Shown in pieces: positions 37,294 through 46,439 of a DNA stretch of 64,000 bases (positions within the stretch are counted from its first letter, which is position 1; each line of letters begins with the position of its first letter). The stretch comes from Roseibaca calidilacus (GTDB lineage: Bacteria > Pseudomonadota > Alphaproteobacteria > Rhodobacterales > Rhodobacteraceae), in contig NZ_FBYC01000004.1 of assembly GCF_001517585.1 (NCBI RefSeq), positions 1,364,001 to 1,428,000 of the forward strand, written 5' to 3'. The notes beneath the pieces are model-generated. The model did no database searches and was not told where the DNA came from. It was given only the letters and a program-made list of their open reading frames with translations. The position numbers and the translations under genes are program-made.

Positions 37294-38591
37294 GCGACCT
37301 CTGCCAGTTTGCGCGCACGCACATCCATGGCGCGCGCCACATCGACCGCGCTTTTGAACCCGTCCTCGTGAAAGCCGCTATGCAACCATGCCCCGCTAAA
37401 CCATGTGCGGTTCATACCGTTCAGGGCGCGCACGGCTTCCTGCGCTTCCAAAGCGGCCATGTCATAGACCGGATGCGCGAAGCTGTAGGTGTCGTAGATA
37501 CAGTCTTCCCGCACCGGATGGTTCGCATTCAGCGTGACGAATATCGGGTCATCCTTGGGGATGGGCTGAAGCGAGTTCATCCAGTAACTGAGCGAGATGC
37601 GGTCACGGTCTTGCGGCCCGCGCTCTGTATAGGCCCAGCTTGACCATGTCTTGCGCCGCTTTGGCATGAAATCCGTGTCACAATGCAACACCGCATCATT
37701 GGTCTGGTAGCGCACGGCACCCAAGGCGCGGCGCTCTGCCTCTGTCGGGTCGGCCAGCAGGCGCAGGGTAATGTCGGAATGGGTGGCAAAGATCACCTCG
37801 TCAAAGCGCTCGGGATCGGCCCCCTGCGCCTTGACCTGCACACCATCAACGCCGCGCGTAACCTGTTCAACCGGGGTTGCTGGGCGCAGGTTGACGCCCG
37901 CGCGCTCCAGATAGGTGCTTAGCCGCCGCACGTATTCAATAGAACCGCCGCGCACCGTATGCCACTGGTGCTGCCCCGTCGCGTTCAAAAGCGCGTGGTT
38001 GCGGAAAAATTCCATCATCGCGACGGCGGGAAAATCGAGGATCTTGGCTGTCGGCGTCGACCAGATCGCGCCCGAAAACGGCAGGATATACCGCTCGCGG
38101 AACCAGTTGCCGGTGCCCAGCCGTTCCAACAAGCCGCCGATGGTCAGGCTGGGATCGGCCTGCGCCACGCGCAGCCCGTTCTTGTTGAAATGCAGGATAT
38201 CGCGGATCATCCGCAGATGTCGCGGGTCCAGTGCCGCGCGGCGCGTGGCAAATAGCTGGTCCAGATTGCCAAGCCCGTATTCGTAGCGCCCGCCGTCGAA
38301 AGACGCACAAAAGCTCATATCAGATGGCGCGGTCGGCACATCCAGCTTTTCAAACAGCGCGGTCAGGTTGGGGTAGTTCACATGGTTGAACACAATGAAC
38401 CCGGTATCCACCGGCTGATCGCCACGCTTGCCCGCCGTCACGGTGCGGGCATGACCGCCCAAACGGGGTTCGGCTTCAAACAAGGTCACGCGGTGGCGCT
38501 GCGACATAAGGTAAGCCCCTGCAAGCCCCGAAATGCCCCCGCCAATTATCGCAATCCGCCGCGCGGGCATGTCAATCATTTCAAATGGCAT
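37290..38591 (-). CDS. FAD-dependent amine-oxidase-like oxidoreductase (RpoE-linked operon)
   Basis: A 433-residue flavoprotein. The FAD dinucleotide fold is IAIIGGGISGLAGAYLMSQ near residue 13 followed by the FEAEPRLGGHARTV loop, then NHVNYPNLTALFEKL and the C-terminal FAD site WFSGAWLHSGFHEDGFKSAVDVARAM. It belongs to the NAD/FAD family that accompanies DUF1365 and unsaturated-lipid modification genes. It is the first gene of the divergent operon; GGAGA precedes the ATG, and a TGATCC-N18-TAATAC promoter lies about 50 bp upstream. A role in membrane-lipid modification under singlet oxygen is inferred from this context. Confidence 0.85.
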   Translation of the reverse strand: MPFEMIDMPARRIAIIGGGISGLAGAYLMSQRHRVTLFEAEPRLGGHARTVTAGKRGDQPVDTGFIVFNHVNYPNLTALFEKLDVPTAPSDMSFCASFDGGRYEYGLGNLDQLFATRRAALDPRHLRMIRDILHFNKNGLRVAQADPSLTIGGLLERLGTGNWFRERYILPFSGAIWSTPTAKILDFPAVAMMEFFRNHALLNATGQHQWHTVRGGSIEYVRRLSTYLERAGVNLRPATPVEQVTRGVDGVQVKAQGADPERFDEVIFATHSDITLRLLADPTEAERRALGAVRYQTNDAVLHCDTDFMPKRRKTWSSWAYTERGPQDRDRISLSYWMNSLQPIPKDDPIFVTLNANHPVREDCIYDTYSFAHPVYDMAALEAQEAVRALNGMNRTWFSGAWLHSGFHEDGFKSAVDVARAMDVRARKLAEVA

Positions 38592-38641
38592 CGTGTCTCC
38601 GTTGCTTGACAGTATGGCATACCCGGTGTCGGGCTATGGAC

Positions 38642-38671
38642 GTATTACGCTGGGCGGGAAGGCCCGGATCA
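38642..38671 (-). promoter_or_regulatory. RpoE-type promoter for the flavoprotein operon
   Basis: Reading the minus strand: TGATCC (38671-38666), an 18-bp spacer, then TAATAC (38647-38642). This fits the R. sphaeroides RpoE -35 (TGATC-type) with a TA-rich -10. The predicted transcript starts near 38636, about 45 nt before the flavoprotein ATG. Confidence 0.72.
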
Positions 38672-38705
38672 AAGCAAAAAACATCTTGGTTAGGTGCATA
38701 TTTTT

Positions 38706-38735
38706 TGATCCGGCTGAACGCTCATTCCGTATGTC
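38706..38735 (+). promoter_or_regulatory. RpoE-type promoter for rpoE-chrR
   Basis: TGATCC at 38706-38711, an 18-bp spacer, then TATGTC at 38730-38735. The -35 is identical to that of the divergent promoter and has the same spacing; the -10 is poorer. It predicts autoregulation of rpoE-chrR, with a leader of roughly 100 nt to the GTG at 38848. Confidence 0.62.
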
Positions 38736-38847
38736 AGGTATGTTTGACAGTTTCCACCCTGTTGTGGCGTCTCGACACGCCCCCCACCTGCCCCCTATGG
38801 TGCAGGCAAATCGACCGGTTCGAGTCGTGTGGCGAAGGCTGGGAAGC

Positions 38848-39390
38848 GTGGGCAGGGAACAAGAGACAGATTGGGGCATGGTCTTGCGCCGCGTTGCCGA
38901 AGCACAAGACAGCACCGCGTTCGCCGCGCTGTTTGCGCATTTCGGGCCGCGCGTAAAAGCCTATCTGATGAAATCGGGCGCAGATGCCACCACCGCCGAA
39001 GAATGCGCACAAGACGTGATGGTCACGGTCTGGCGCAAGGCAGCACAATTCGACCCCACGCGCGCTTCCGCCGCGACCTGGATATTCACCATCGCGCGCA
39101 ACCGCCGGATAGACATGCTGCGCCGTGACAGGCGCCCCGAACCCGAAGACCTGCCATGGGGCCCCGAAGCGGAACCCGACCAAGAGGACGCGCTGGCCCT
39201 GCAACAGGAAACCGCGCAATTGGCCGCCGCCTTGCGCACCCTGCCAGAAGCGCAGCGCAGCATGATCGAGCGCGCCTATTTCAACGAACTTTCGCATAGC
39301 GAAATTGCGGATGCGACCGGTTTACCCCTTGGCACGATCAAATCGCGGATCAGATTGGCGCTGGAGAGGCTGCGCCACTCCTTGAGTTAA
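38848..39390 (+). CDS. rpoE: ECF sigma factor RpoE (singlet-oxygen response)
   Basis: A 180-residue ECF sigma factor. Region 2 contains FAALFAHFGPRVKAYLMKSGADATTAEECAQDVMVTVW and ATWIFTIARNRRIDMLRRDR; region 4 contains LPEAQRSMIERAYFNELSHSEIADATGLPLGTIKSRIRLALERL. Both match the ChrR-controlled ECF11 group. The GTG at 38848 gives an N-terminus (REQETDWGMVL) aligning with known RpoE, which begins about ten residues before the conserved TDW; an ATG at 38797 is an alternative. chrR follows 13 bp later, and two RpoE-type promoters lie upstream. Confidence 0.93.
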   Translation: MGREQETDWGMVLRRVAEAQDSTAFAALFAHFGPRVKAYLMKSGADATTAEECAQDVMVTVWRKAAQFDPTRASAATWIFTIARNRRIDMLRRDRRPEPEDLPWGPEAEPDQEDALALQQETAQLAAALRTLPEAQRSMIERAYFNELSHSEIADATGLPLGTIKSRIRLALERLRHSLS

Positions 39391-39403
39391 GAAAGCACTG
39401 ACA

Positions 39404-40042
39404 ATGATTACCCACCACCTGAGCGACAATTTGTTGATGGCCTATTCGGCTGGCTCGTTGCCGGAGGCGTTCAACTTGGTGGTCGCCACCCATATTTCCG
39501 TCTGCGACGAATGCCGCGCGCGTCTTGCCAGCTTTGACGCCCTTGGCGGCGCTTTGCTGGACGAGGATACCGTCGCAATGGGTGCGGATTCGCTGGCCAA
39601 TGTGATGGCGCGTATCAAATCTGAAGCGCCAACCGCCAAACCAGCCGCGCCGGGCCGCGACGCGGTGCTGCCCGCCCCGCTGGTCGATGCGATCGGCGGC
39701 GGGCTGAACCATGTGCAATGGCGCGCGGTCGGCGGCGGCGTGCGACAGGCAATTCTGAAAACATCTGACAAAGCTAGCGCGCGCTTGCTGCACATTCCTG
39801 CAGGTGCAGCGGTGCCGGACCATGGTCACCACGGGCTGGAACTGACACTGGTTTTGCAAGGCGCATTCCGCGACGAGGACGCAGTCTTCAAACGCGGCGA
39901 TGTGGAAATTGCGACCGAAGAAACACAGCACACGCCGATTGCGGAACCGGGCCTTGATTGCATCTGCTTGGCCGCGACCGATGCGCCCTTGAAGTTCCGC
40001 GCGATCCTGCCGCGACTGGCGCAACCTTTCTTGCGCATTTGA
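39404..40042 (+). CDS. chrR: Zinc anti-sigma factor ChrR
   Basis: A 212-residue cytoplasmic anti-sigma factor. The N-terminal ZAS domain has the zinc ligands His5, His30, Cys34 and Cys37 (ATHISVCDECRARL). The C-terminal cupin domain has VPDHGHHGLELTLVLQGAFRDED with its His/Glu metal site. In R. sphaeroides, ChrR holds RpoE inactive until singlet oxygen triggers its degradation; the cupin is needed for that response. Its ligands are all present, so the protein should be functional. Confidence 0.95.
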   Translation: MITHHLSDNLLMAYSAGSLPEAFNLVVATHISVCDECRARLASFDALGGALLDEDTVAMGADSLANVMARIKSEAPTAKPAAPGRDAVLPAPLVDAIGGGLNHVQWRAVGGGVRQAILKTSDKASARLLHIPAGAAVPDHGHHGLELTLVLQGAFRDEDAVFKRGDVEIATEETQHTPIAEPGLDCICLAATDAPLKFRAILPRLAQPFLRI

Positions 40043-40110
40043 CGCAGGTCAAAGCCGCAGGACGGACAGCGCGTTAGGCACAGGGGCACACCGAAACATA
40101 GGATAGCCCC

Positions 40111-40449
40111 ATGAACTACCCCGATTTTATAGACGCGACCCGCGACCAGAGCCGCGCCTTGTTCAAAACCATCCCCGACACGATGAAGGGTTTTGGCGCG
40201 CTGTCGAAAGCGGCCAAGGAAAGCCCGGCCATCGGGGTGAAAGAAAAAGAATTCGTGGCGCTTGGCATTGCCGTGGCGGTGCGCTGCGAACCTTGCATCG
40301 CCTTTCATGTCGAAGCGCTGATGAAAGCGGGCGCCACCCGCGAAGAACTGGGCGATGTTTTGGCCATGTGCATCCAGATGGGCGGTGGCCCAGCCGTGAT
40401 GTATGCGGGCAAGGCGCTGGATTGCTGGGATCAGCTTTCGGCGGCTTGA
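40111..40449 (+). CDS. AhpD-like carboxymuconolactone decarboxylase family protein
   Basis: A 112-residue all-helical protein of the CMD/AhpD family. The redox CxxC is in AVAVRCEPCIAFHVEALMKAGATREE near residue 58, with the downstream His of the AhpD proton-relay motif. A disulfide-reductase or alkylhydroperoxidase role is likely. It begins 68 bp after chrR on the same strand, so it could be part of the stress operon or a separate unit. A strong terminator follows. Confidence 0.84.
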   Translation: MNYPDFIDATRDQSRALFKTIPDTMKGFGALSKAAKESPAIGVKEKEFVALGIAVAVRCEPCIAFHVEALMKAGATREELGDVLAMCIQMGGGPAVMYAGKALDCWDQLSAA

Positions 40450-40485
40450 CCTGATTGTGCGGCTGCGCCGCAAGTATTTATCGTG

Positions 40486-40511
40486 CGCCCTGCCTTGCGG
40501 CAGGGCGTTTT
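40486..40511 (+). terminator. Rho-independent terminator after the AhpD-like gene
   Basis: A perfect 9-bp stem, CGCCCTGCC and GGCAGGGCG, loop TTGC, followed by TTTT. It ends the rpoE-chrR-AhpD unit before the convergent ggt gene. Confidence 0.88.
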
Positions 40512-40533
40512 GAGTATTTGGGGCAAGATGAAA

Positions 40534-42108
40534 TCAATACCCCAAGGCGCAGCCATCCTTGCGCGGGTCGGACGCACCTTCCAACACACCGCTGTCATGG
40601 ATGCGGATCGCTTGCGCGCCCCCGCGCGGACCGGGCGATGCGATAACCTTGTGGCCCAAATCGGCCAGCGCCTGTGCCGTGCCGGTCGGATAGCCGGTTT
40701 CCAGCGCCAAGGTGCCATTTTCCGCGAAAGCGCGCGGCGCGTCTATGGCGCTTTGCAGGGTCATCCCATGGTCGCGCATATTGGTCAGCAAACGCGCATG
40801 GCCCACCGGCTGATAGGCCCCGCCCATAACGCCGAAGGGCATGGTGATGCGCCCGCCCTCCCCCAGCATGGCCGGGATGATCGTGTGCATCGGGCGTTTG
40901 CCGCCCGCCATCTCATTCGGGTGCCCTTCTGCCAGCGTAAACCCCGCACCGCGATTCTGGAACAGAATGCCGAACTTGTCAGAGGCCAGCCCAGACCCGA
41001 AGCTGTGAAAGATGGAATAGATCAGCGACACCGCCATGCGGTCGCGGTCAACCACGGTGATATAGACCGTATCACGGTGGATCGCCTCGGTCAGGGGGGC
41101 GACATCGGGCAGAACGCGCTTGGGGTCGATCAGCGCGGCCAGTTGCGCCGCCGTATTCGGGGCCAGCAGATGCGCAAGGCGGGTCGTATGGTCCGGGTCG
41201 GCAATGAAACGGTTGCGTGCGTCATAGGCCAGCTTGGTGGCTTCGGCCTCAAGATGTGTGCGCTCCGGGCCAAACGGGTCTGGGCTGGCCATGTCAAAAT
41301 GGCTCAGGATATTCAGGATCAGGCTGGCGACCGCCCCGGTTCCGTTCGGCGCATGTTCCAACAGCTCTAGCCCGCGATAGGCGCTGCGAATTGGGTCGCC
41401 ATAGGTGCAGCCGGTCGCCGCCAGATCGTCGAGCGTATGAACACCCCCCATGGCGCGCAGGCTGTCGATCAGGTCTTGCGCGACCTCTCCCTCGTAGAAC
41501 CCGGCGCGGCCGTCGCGCGCGATGCGGCGCAGAACTTCAGCCTGCCCCGGCGCGCGGAAAATCTGACCCGCGCATAAGGGCGCACCCGAATTCAGGTAAT
41601 GCGCCCGTGCCGCGCCTTGCAGATTGCTAGCTTCCGCCCAGTCATAGGCCACGCGCGGCGCAACCGGCACGCCGGTTTCGGCGTAATGAATGGCCGGGGC
41701 AAGTGTATCGGCCAAGCCAAGCTGCCCCCAATCGGTGCTGAGCTTGCAAAACGCATCCACCGCGCCCGGCAAGGTGACCGCTTCGACCCCATAGACCGGG
41801 ACCGCATCCAGACCTTTCGCACGCAGCGCCCCCGCATCCGCCGCCGCAGGCGCCCGGCCAGAGCCGTTGAGCGTGATTACCCGCTCTTCGCCCGCCGGTT
41901 TCAGCAAAACGAAACAATCGCCGCCCAAGCCGGTCATATGCGGCTCGCACAGGCCCAACAGCACGCCCGCGCCGATGGCGGCATCAACCGCGTTGCCGCC
42001 CTGTTGCAGCAAATCCAGCGCCACCTTGGCGGCCAACGGGTGCGACGTGGCGCACATGCCGTTGGTTGCGAAAACGGCCGAACGGCCCGGTGCCTGAAAA
42101 TCGCGCAT
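40534..42108 (-). CDS. Gamma-glutamyltransferase family protein
   Basis: A 524-residue Ntn-hydrolase. The large-subunit start is GMCATSHPLAAKVALDLLQQGGNAVDAAIGAG near residue 18. The autocleavage nucleophile is probably the Thr in DTVYITVVDRD near 355, and AGGKRPMHTIIPAML is in the small subunit. No typical Sec signal is seen, so it may be cytoplasmic, as in many alphaproteobacterial paralogues. It could act on glutathione or related gamma-glutamyl compounds, or as a cephalosporin-acylase-like enzyme. The ATG at 42108 follows GGAGGG; the upstream codons cross a terminator and are not coding. Confidence 0.85.
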   Translation of the reverse strand: MRDFQAPGRSAVFATNGMCATSHPLAAKVALDLLQQGGNAVDAAIGAGVLLGLCEPHMTGLGGDCFVLLKPAGEERVITLNGSGRAPAAADAGALRAKGLDAVPVYGVEAVTLPGAVDAFCKLSTDWGQLGLADTLAPAIHYAETGVPVAPRVAYDWAEASNLQGAARAHYLNSGAPLCAGQIFRAPGQAEVLRRIARDGRAGFYEGEVAQDLIDSLRAMGGVHTLDDLAATGCTYGDPIRSAYRGLELLEHAPNGTGAVASLILNILSHFDMASPDPFGPERTHLEAEATKLAYDARNRFIADPDHTTRLAHLLAPNTAAQLAALIDPKRVLPDVAPLTEAIHRDTVYITVVDRDRMAVSLIYSIFHSFGSGLASDKFGILFQNRGAGFTLAEGHPNEMAGGKRPMHTIIPAMLGEGGRITMPFGVMGGAYQPVGHARLLTNMRDHGMTLQSAIDAPRAFAENGTLALETGYPTGTAQALADLGHKVIASPGPRGGAQAIRIHDSGVLEGASDPRKDGCALGY

Positions 42109-42149
42109 GATCCCTCCATTTTTGCCTGATGTAGCCTGCCAGACGGCAC

Positions 42150-42178
42150 AAAAAAACCCCGCCACTGCTGGCGGGGTA
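42150..42178 (-). terminator. Rho-independent terminator after ccrM
   Basis: Read on the minus strand: CCCCGCCA, loop GCAG, TGGCGGGG, then a run of seven T. It lies 48 bp past the ccrM stop and upstream of the ggt start. Confidence 0.92.
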
Positions 42179-42225
42179 AAGTGGGCGCCCCGGCGGGTAA
42201 CACGAGGCACCGGCGGTAACTGAGG

Positions 42226-43436
<1,211 letters not shown>

Positions 43437-43448
<12 letters not shown>

Positions 43449-44072
43449 GGGACACAAGATTTTGCGTATGGGCTTGAAGGACCGTCTATGCTCTGGGGTT
43501 GGCCCAAGCTCTGCTATGGCATTTAAGTGACAGTTTGTCGGATATCCGGCGTTTCGTTCCCACCCATAACCGGGGTATTTCTGCGCCAGGTCTGTCATGA
43601 TCGCGTCGCGCGCGGTCTTGGCAATGATAGACGCGGCGGCAATCGACATGCTGCGCCCGTCGCCTTTCACCACCGCCTCTGCGCCGCAGGGCAGGCTCGC
43701 GGGCAGGCGGTTGCCGTCAATTAGCAGATGGTCGGGCGGGACCGCCAGCGCGGCAATTGCGCGCTGCATGGCCAAAAAACTCGCTTGCAGAATGTTCAGC
43801 GCGTCAATCTCTGCGGGGCTGCAATGGCCGATCCCGATATCGGCATGGGCGCGGATCTGGGCACTAAGCGCCAAGCGGGCCTTGGCGCTCAGGCGTTTGG
43901 AATCGCGCAGCCCTTCGGGCAGATGGGCCGGGTCCAGCCAGACCGCCGCCGCCGTGACCGGGCCACATAGCGGGCCGCGCCCAACCTCGTCCACCCCCAC
44001 CACGCGACACGCGCCCTGCGCGATGGCAAGACGCTCGAAGCTGAAATCTGGGATTTGTGGGGCGGCGGACAT
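43437..44072 (-). CDS. rnhB: Ribonuclease HII
   Basis: A 211-residue RNase HII that removes ribonucleotides from DNA-RNA hybrids. The catalytic residues are in [16 protein letters not shown] (Asp-Glu) near residue 24, LLIDGN near 116 and [14 protein letters not shown] (Asp) near 152. It is complete, ending [17 protein letters not shown]. It is upstream of ccrM on the same strand with a 107-bp gap. Confidence 0.94.
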
Positions 44073-44110
44073 GGCGTGTTATGCCAAGCCCGCGCGCCCG
44101 AACGCAAGTG

Positions 44111-44509
44111 TCAGCCCACAACATACCCGTTGCGGCGCAGGCAGCGTGCCCCGTACACCGCGCCGCGCCATTCGCCGACCACGCAGCGGTTGGGCAAGCC
44201 GCGCAGCCCGGCGCGGTGCAGGCAGCGACCGCCATAGGCATGGTGGCGCTTGCCCTGCACACGCACCGTGAACGCGCAGCGATGCGGCAGCACCACCGCA
44301 CGATGCGTCCGGTGCGGGCGCGGGTCGTAATGGCGGCGGTTGTCACGCTCGGCATGGACAGCGCCCGCGATGATCGCAAGGGTCGCCGCCCCGAACAGCA
44401 GTTTGGCAGCATCGTCAGAGGCGCGGGCGGGCGCAGCACTGGTAGCAAACAGCCCCAAGGCAAGCGCAATGGCCGCAAGGGCAGAGGTCAGTCGGGTTGG
44501 CAAGGTCAT
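44111..44509 (-). CDS. Small secreted basic protein of unknown function
   Basis: A 132-residue protein with a cleavable signal peptide (LTSALAAIALALGLFATSAAPARA, cleavage near residue 31), then a short hydrophobic stretch (LLFGAATLAIIAGAVHA) and a His/Arg-rich tail with six cysteines, including GGRCLHRAGLRGLPNRCVVGEW and GARCLRRNGYVVG. The regular CxxxxGL/NRC spacing suggests disulfide loops. No family is recognised. The ATG at 44509 follows GGAG. It is divergent from the next secreted protein. Confidence 0.6.
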   Translation of the reverse strand: MTLPTRLTSALAAIALALGLFATSAAPARASDDAAKLLFGAATLAIIAGAVHAERDNRRHYDPRPHRTHRAVVLPHRCAFTVRVQGKRHHAYGGRCLHRAGLRGLPNRCVVGEWRGAVYGARCLRRNGYVVG

Positions 44510-44655
44510 GGCAAGTCTCCGTGTTTGGATGTCATGGTGCAAGCCTGCCCTTGCCCCGCTCTGACAGGCAATATCGCTGCCATGTTATCCGATGACATGG
44601 CCCGCGCGCGCCCCGGATATTGCATATCGCAGCACTTGGTGTCAGCGTTTCCCGC

Positions 44656-44949
44656 ATGAGACACATTTTTGCACAGGGCGCGTTCCTGATTGCGATGGCG
44701 CTTGCAACGCAAGCCTCGGCGCAGTGCTACGCAGATTACAAGGCCAAGCAGGACAATCCGTTGCGCCTGCAATACGGGCTGATCGAATTGCCGGCCTCTG
44801 CCTGCGGGTCGGTCGATGCGGCCACACGCTACGCCGCCCCCGTGATCGCGCGGTCAGGCTGGACATTGTTGCAGATCGAATCCTTCCTGACCCAAGACCA
44901 GTTCGATGCAAGGAGCGCCAATGCCGGGGCCATCCATCTCCGCCGCTGA
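44656..44949 (+). CDS. Small secreted protein, partner of the membrane winged-helix gene
   Basis: A 97-residue protein with a signal peptide (MRHIFAQGAFLIAMALATQASA, cleavage before QCYADYKA). The mature part is about 75 residues, containing two cysteines and PLRLQYGLIELPASACGS. It is followed, with a 29-bp overlap, by the membrane winged-helix gene, so the two are almost certainly translated from one mRNA. Function unknown; a sensed or sensing partner for the membrane protein is possible. Confidence 0.6.
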   Translation: MRHIFAQGAFLIAMALATQASAQCYADYKAKQDNPLRLQYGLIELPASACGSVDAATRYAAPVIARSGWTLLQIESFLTQDQFDARSANAGAIHLRR

Positions 44950-45625
44950 ATTGACTCGGCATGGCAGCCGCGCGCTGATGCTGGGCATTGCCGGAATCGT
45001 GGCCGTGCTGGCGCTGACGGCGGTGCTGTTGTTCCTGAACCTGCCCGACGCCAACGCCTTCAACGCGCGGGTGGAACGTGTGTTCGTGGAAAATGCCGAC
45101 CTGACCACGGGCGCGGAAATCAAGCTGCTGGAAATACTGGCGCAATCGGGCACGGCGTTTTCCGAAACGCTGGTCAGCTACCGGATTGTGATCTTCGTGC
45201 TGCTGATCTTTGCGACGGGCCTGCTGGTGACATCGCTGTTCATGGTGGTCACGCTGGTGGTGTTGAACCGGCGCTTGGCCACGGTGGAAAAGCAAGGATT
45301 GCAGGTTTCCGCGCTGCTGATCGACCGGGCCACGAATACCGTAGGCATTAACGACATGGAATTTCGCCTGACACCTGCGGCGGTCGAAACGCTGGCCGTT
45401 CTGGCAGAAGCGCGGCTGGATGACGACATGCTGACGGGGGCCGCGATTGAATCCGTCATCTCTGGCCGGGCAGAGGCGGAATGCGACGAAGCCGCAGGTG
45501 CAACGCGCATCAAGCGCCTGCGCGATAGCCTTGGCAACCAGTTGATAAGCGAGGTTCTGGTCAAGAATGTCGCGCGCCAAGGCTATATGCTGGCCATTGA
45601 CGCGCGGGTTATTGATCTGCGTTAG
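44921..45625 (+). CDS. Membrane protein with C-terminal winged-helix (OmpR-like) domain
   Basis: A 234-residue protein. There are two membrane helices, about residues 22-44 (ALMLGIAGIVAVLALTAVLL) and 87-113 (VIFVLLIFATGLLVTSLFMV). Between them is a ~40-residue loop expected in the periplasm. After them the C-terminal ~95 residues resemble the Trans_reg_C winged helix, with the telling segment ATRIKRLRDSLGNQLISEVL then VKNVARQGYMLAID. Topology would put the DNA-binding part in the cytoplasm. Unlike ToxR or CadC, the membrane part is N-terminal. ATG at 44921 follows AAGGAG. It ends 9 bp from the convergent peroxiredoxin gene. Confidence 0.7.
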   Translation: MPGPSISAAELTRHGSRALMLGIAGIVAVLALTAVLLFLNLPDANAFNARVERVFVENADLTTGAEIKLLEILAQSGTAFSETLVSYRIVIFVLLIFATGLLVTSLFMVVTLVVLNRRLATVEKQGLQVSALLIDRATNTVGINDMEFRLTPAAVETLAVLAEARLDDDMLTGAAIESVISGRAEAECDEAAGATRIKRLRDSLGNQLISEVLVKNVARQGYMLAIDARVIDLR

Positions 45626-45633
45626 GCCTTTTC

Positions 45634-46290
45634 TTAGGCAGCGGGGGCTTTCACCTTGCGCAGATAGGGCAGCACGACTTCGACATCGCCGAATTTCTCG
45701 CGCGCGGCGTCGGTGTCCAGCGCAAGGCCCACGATCATGTCGTCACCGGCCTGCCAATCGGCGGGCGTGGCCAGCGGCTGGCCCTTGGTGGCGATGATCG
45801 CGTCCAGCGCGCGCAGGATCTCGGCAAAGTTGCGGCCCACCGACATCGGGTAGATCAACGCCAGTTCCAACTTCTTGTCCGGCCCGATGATGAAGGTCGT
45901 GCGCACGGTGGCGCTGTCGTTGGCGGTGCGGCCATCGGGCAGATAGGCATCTGCGGGCAGCATGTCGTAAAGCTTGGCTATCTCCAGCTTGTCATCGGCG
46001 AAGATCGGGAAGTTCAGCGGGTTGCCTGACACTTTCTCGACATCGGCTTTCCATTGCAGGTGTTCTTCCACCGGGTCGATGGACACGCCCGCGATCTTGC
46101 AGTTGCGCTTGGCGAATTGGCCCGCCATGGCAGCGGCGGCCCCGAATTCGGTGGTGCAGACCGGCGTGAAATCCTTGGGGTGGCTGAACAGAATGGCGTA
46201 GCTGTCGCCGATCCAGTCGTGGAAATTCAGCGTGCCTTCGGTGCTGTCGGCGGTAAAGTTGGGCACGGTATCGTTGATACGCAGGGTCAT
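45634..46290 (-). CDS. 1-Cys peroxiredoxin (Prx6 type)
   Basis: A 218-residue thiol peroxidase. The peroxidatic cysteine is in FTPVCTTEFGAAA at residue 45, with the Thr and Arg partners conserved (SHPKDFTPVCTTE and, later, TVRTTFIIGPDKKLELALIYPMSVGRNFAEIL). No resolving cysteine in the usual C-terminal place and the long C-terminal domain identify the Prx6 group. It reduces peroxides in the cytoplasm. An Irr-type iron control element is centred 43 bp upstream of the ATG. Confidence 0.93.
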   Translation of the reverse strand: MTLRINDTVPNFTADSTEGTLNFHDWIGDSYAILFSHPKDFTPVCTTEFGAAAAMAGQFAKRNCKIAGVSIDPVEEHLQWKADVEKVSGNPLNFPIFADDKLEIAKLYDMLPADAYLPDGRTANDSATVRTTFIIGPDKKLELALIYPMSVGRNFAEILRALDAIIATKGQPLATPADWQAGDDMIVGLALDTDAAREKFGDVEVVLPYLRKVKAPAA

Positions 46291-46324
46291 GATCTCTCCA
46301 GTATTGTCGGGCGCCTACCGCCCG

Positions 46325-46341
46325 TTTAGAATGATTCTAGA
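46325..46341. promoter_or_regulatory. Irr-type iron control element (ICE) upstream of the peroxiredoxin
   Basis: TTTAGAA (46325-46331), TGA, TTCTAGA (46335-46341) is one substitution from the ICE palindrome TTTAGAA-N3-TTCTAAA. It is 43 bp upstream of the peroxiredoxin start on one side and about 100 bp from the aldehyde dehydrogenase on the other. A second inverted repeat, TCGCATT (46344-46350) and AATGCGA (46367-46373), lies beside it. Confidence 0.6.
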
Positions 46342-46439
46342 TATCGCATTTAAACATCGTATTTTGAATGCGACAATTCGACCACCCTTGCAGGCCGTGC
46401 AGCCCGGTGCGACAGTGCCACCAAATATCGGAGGAAAAG

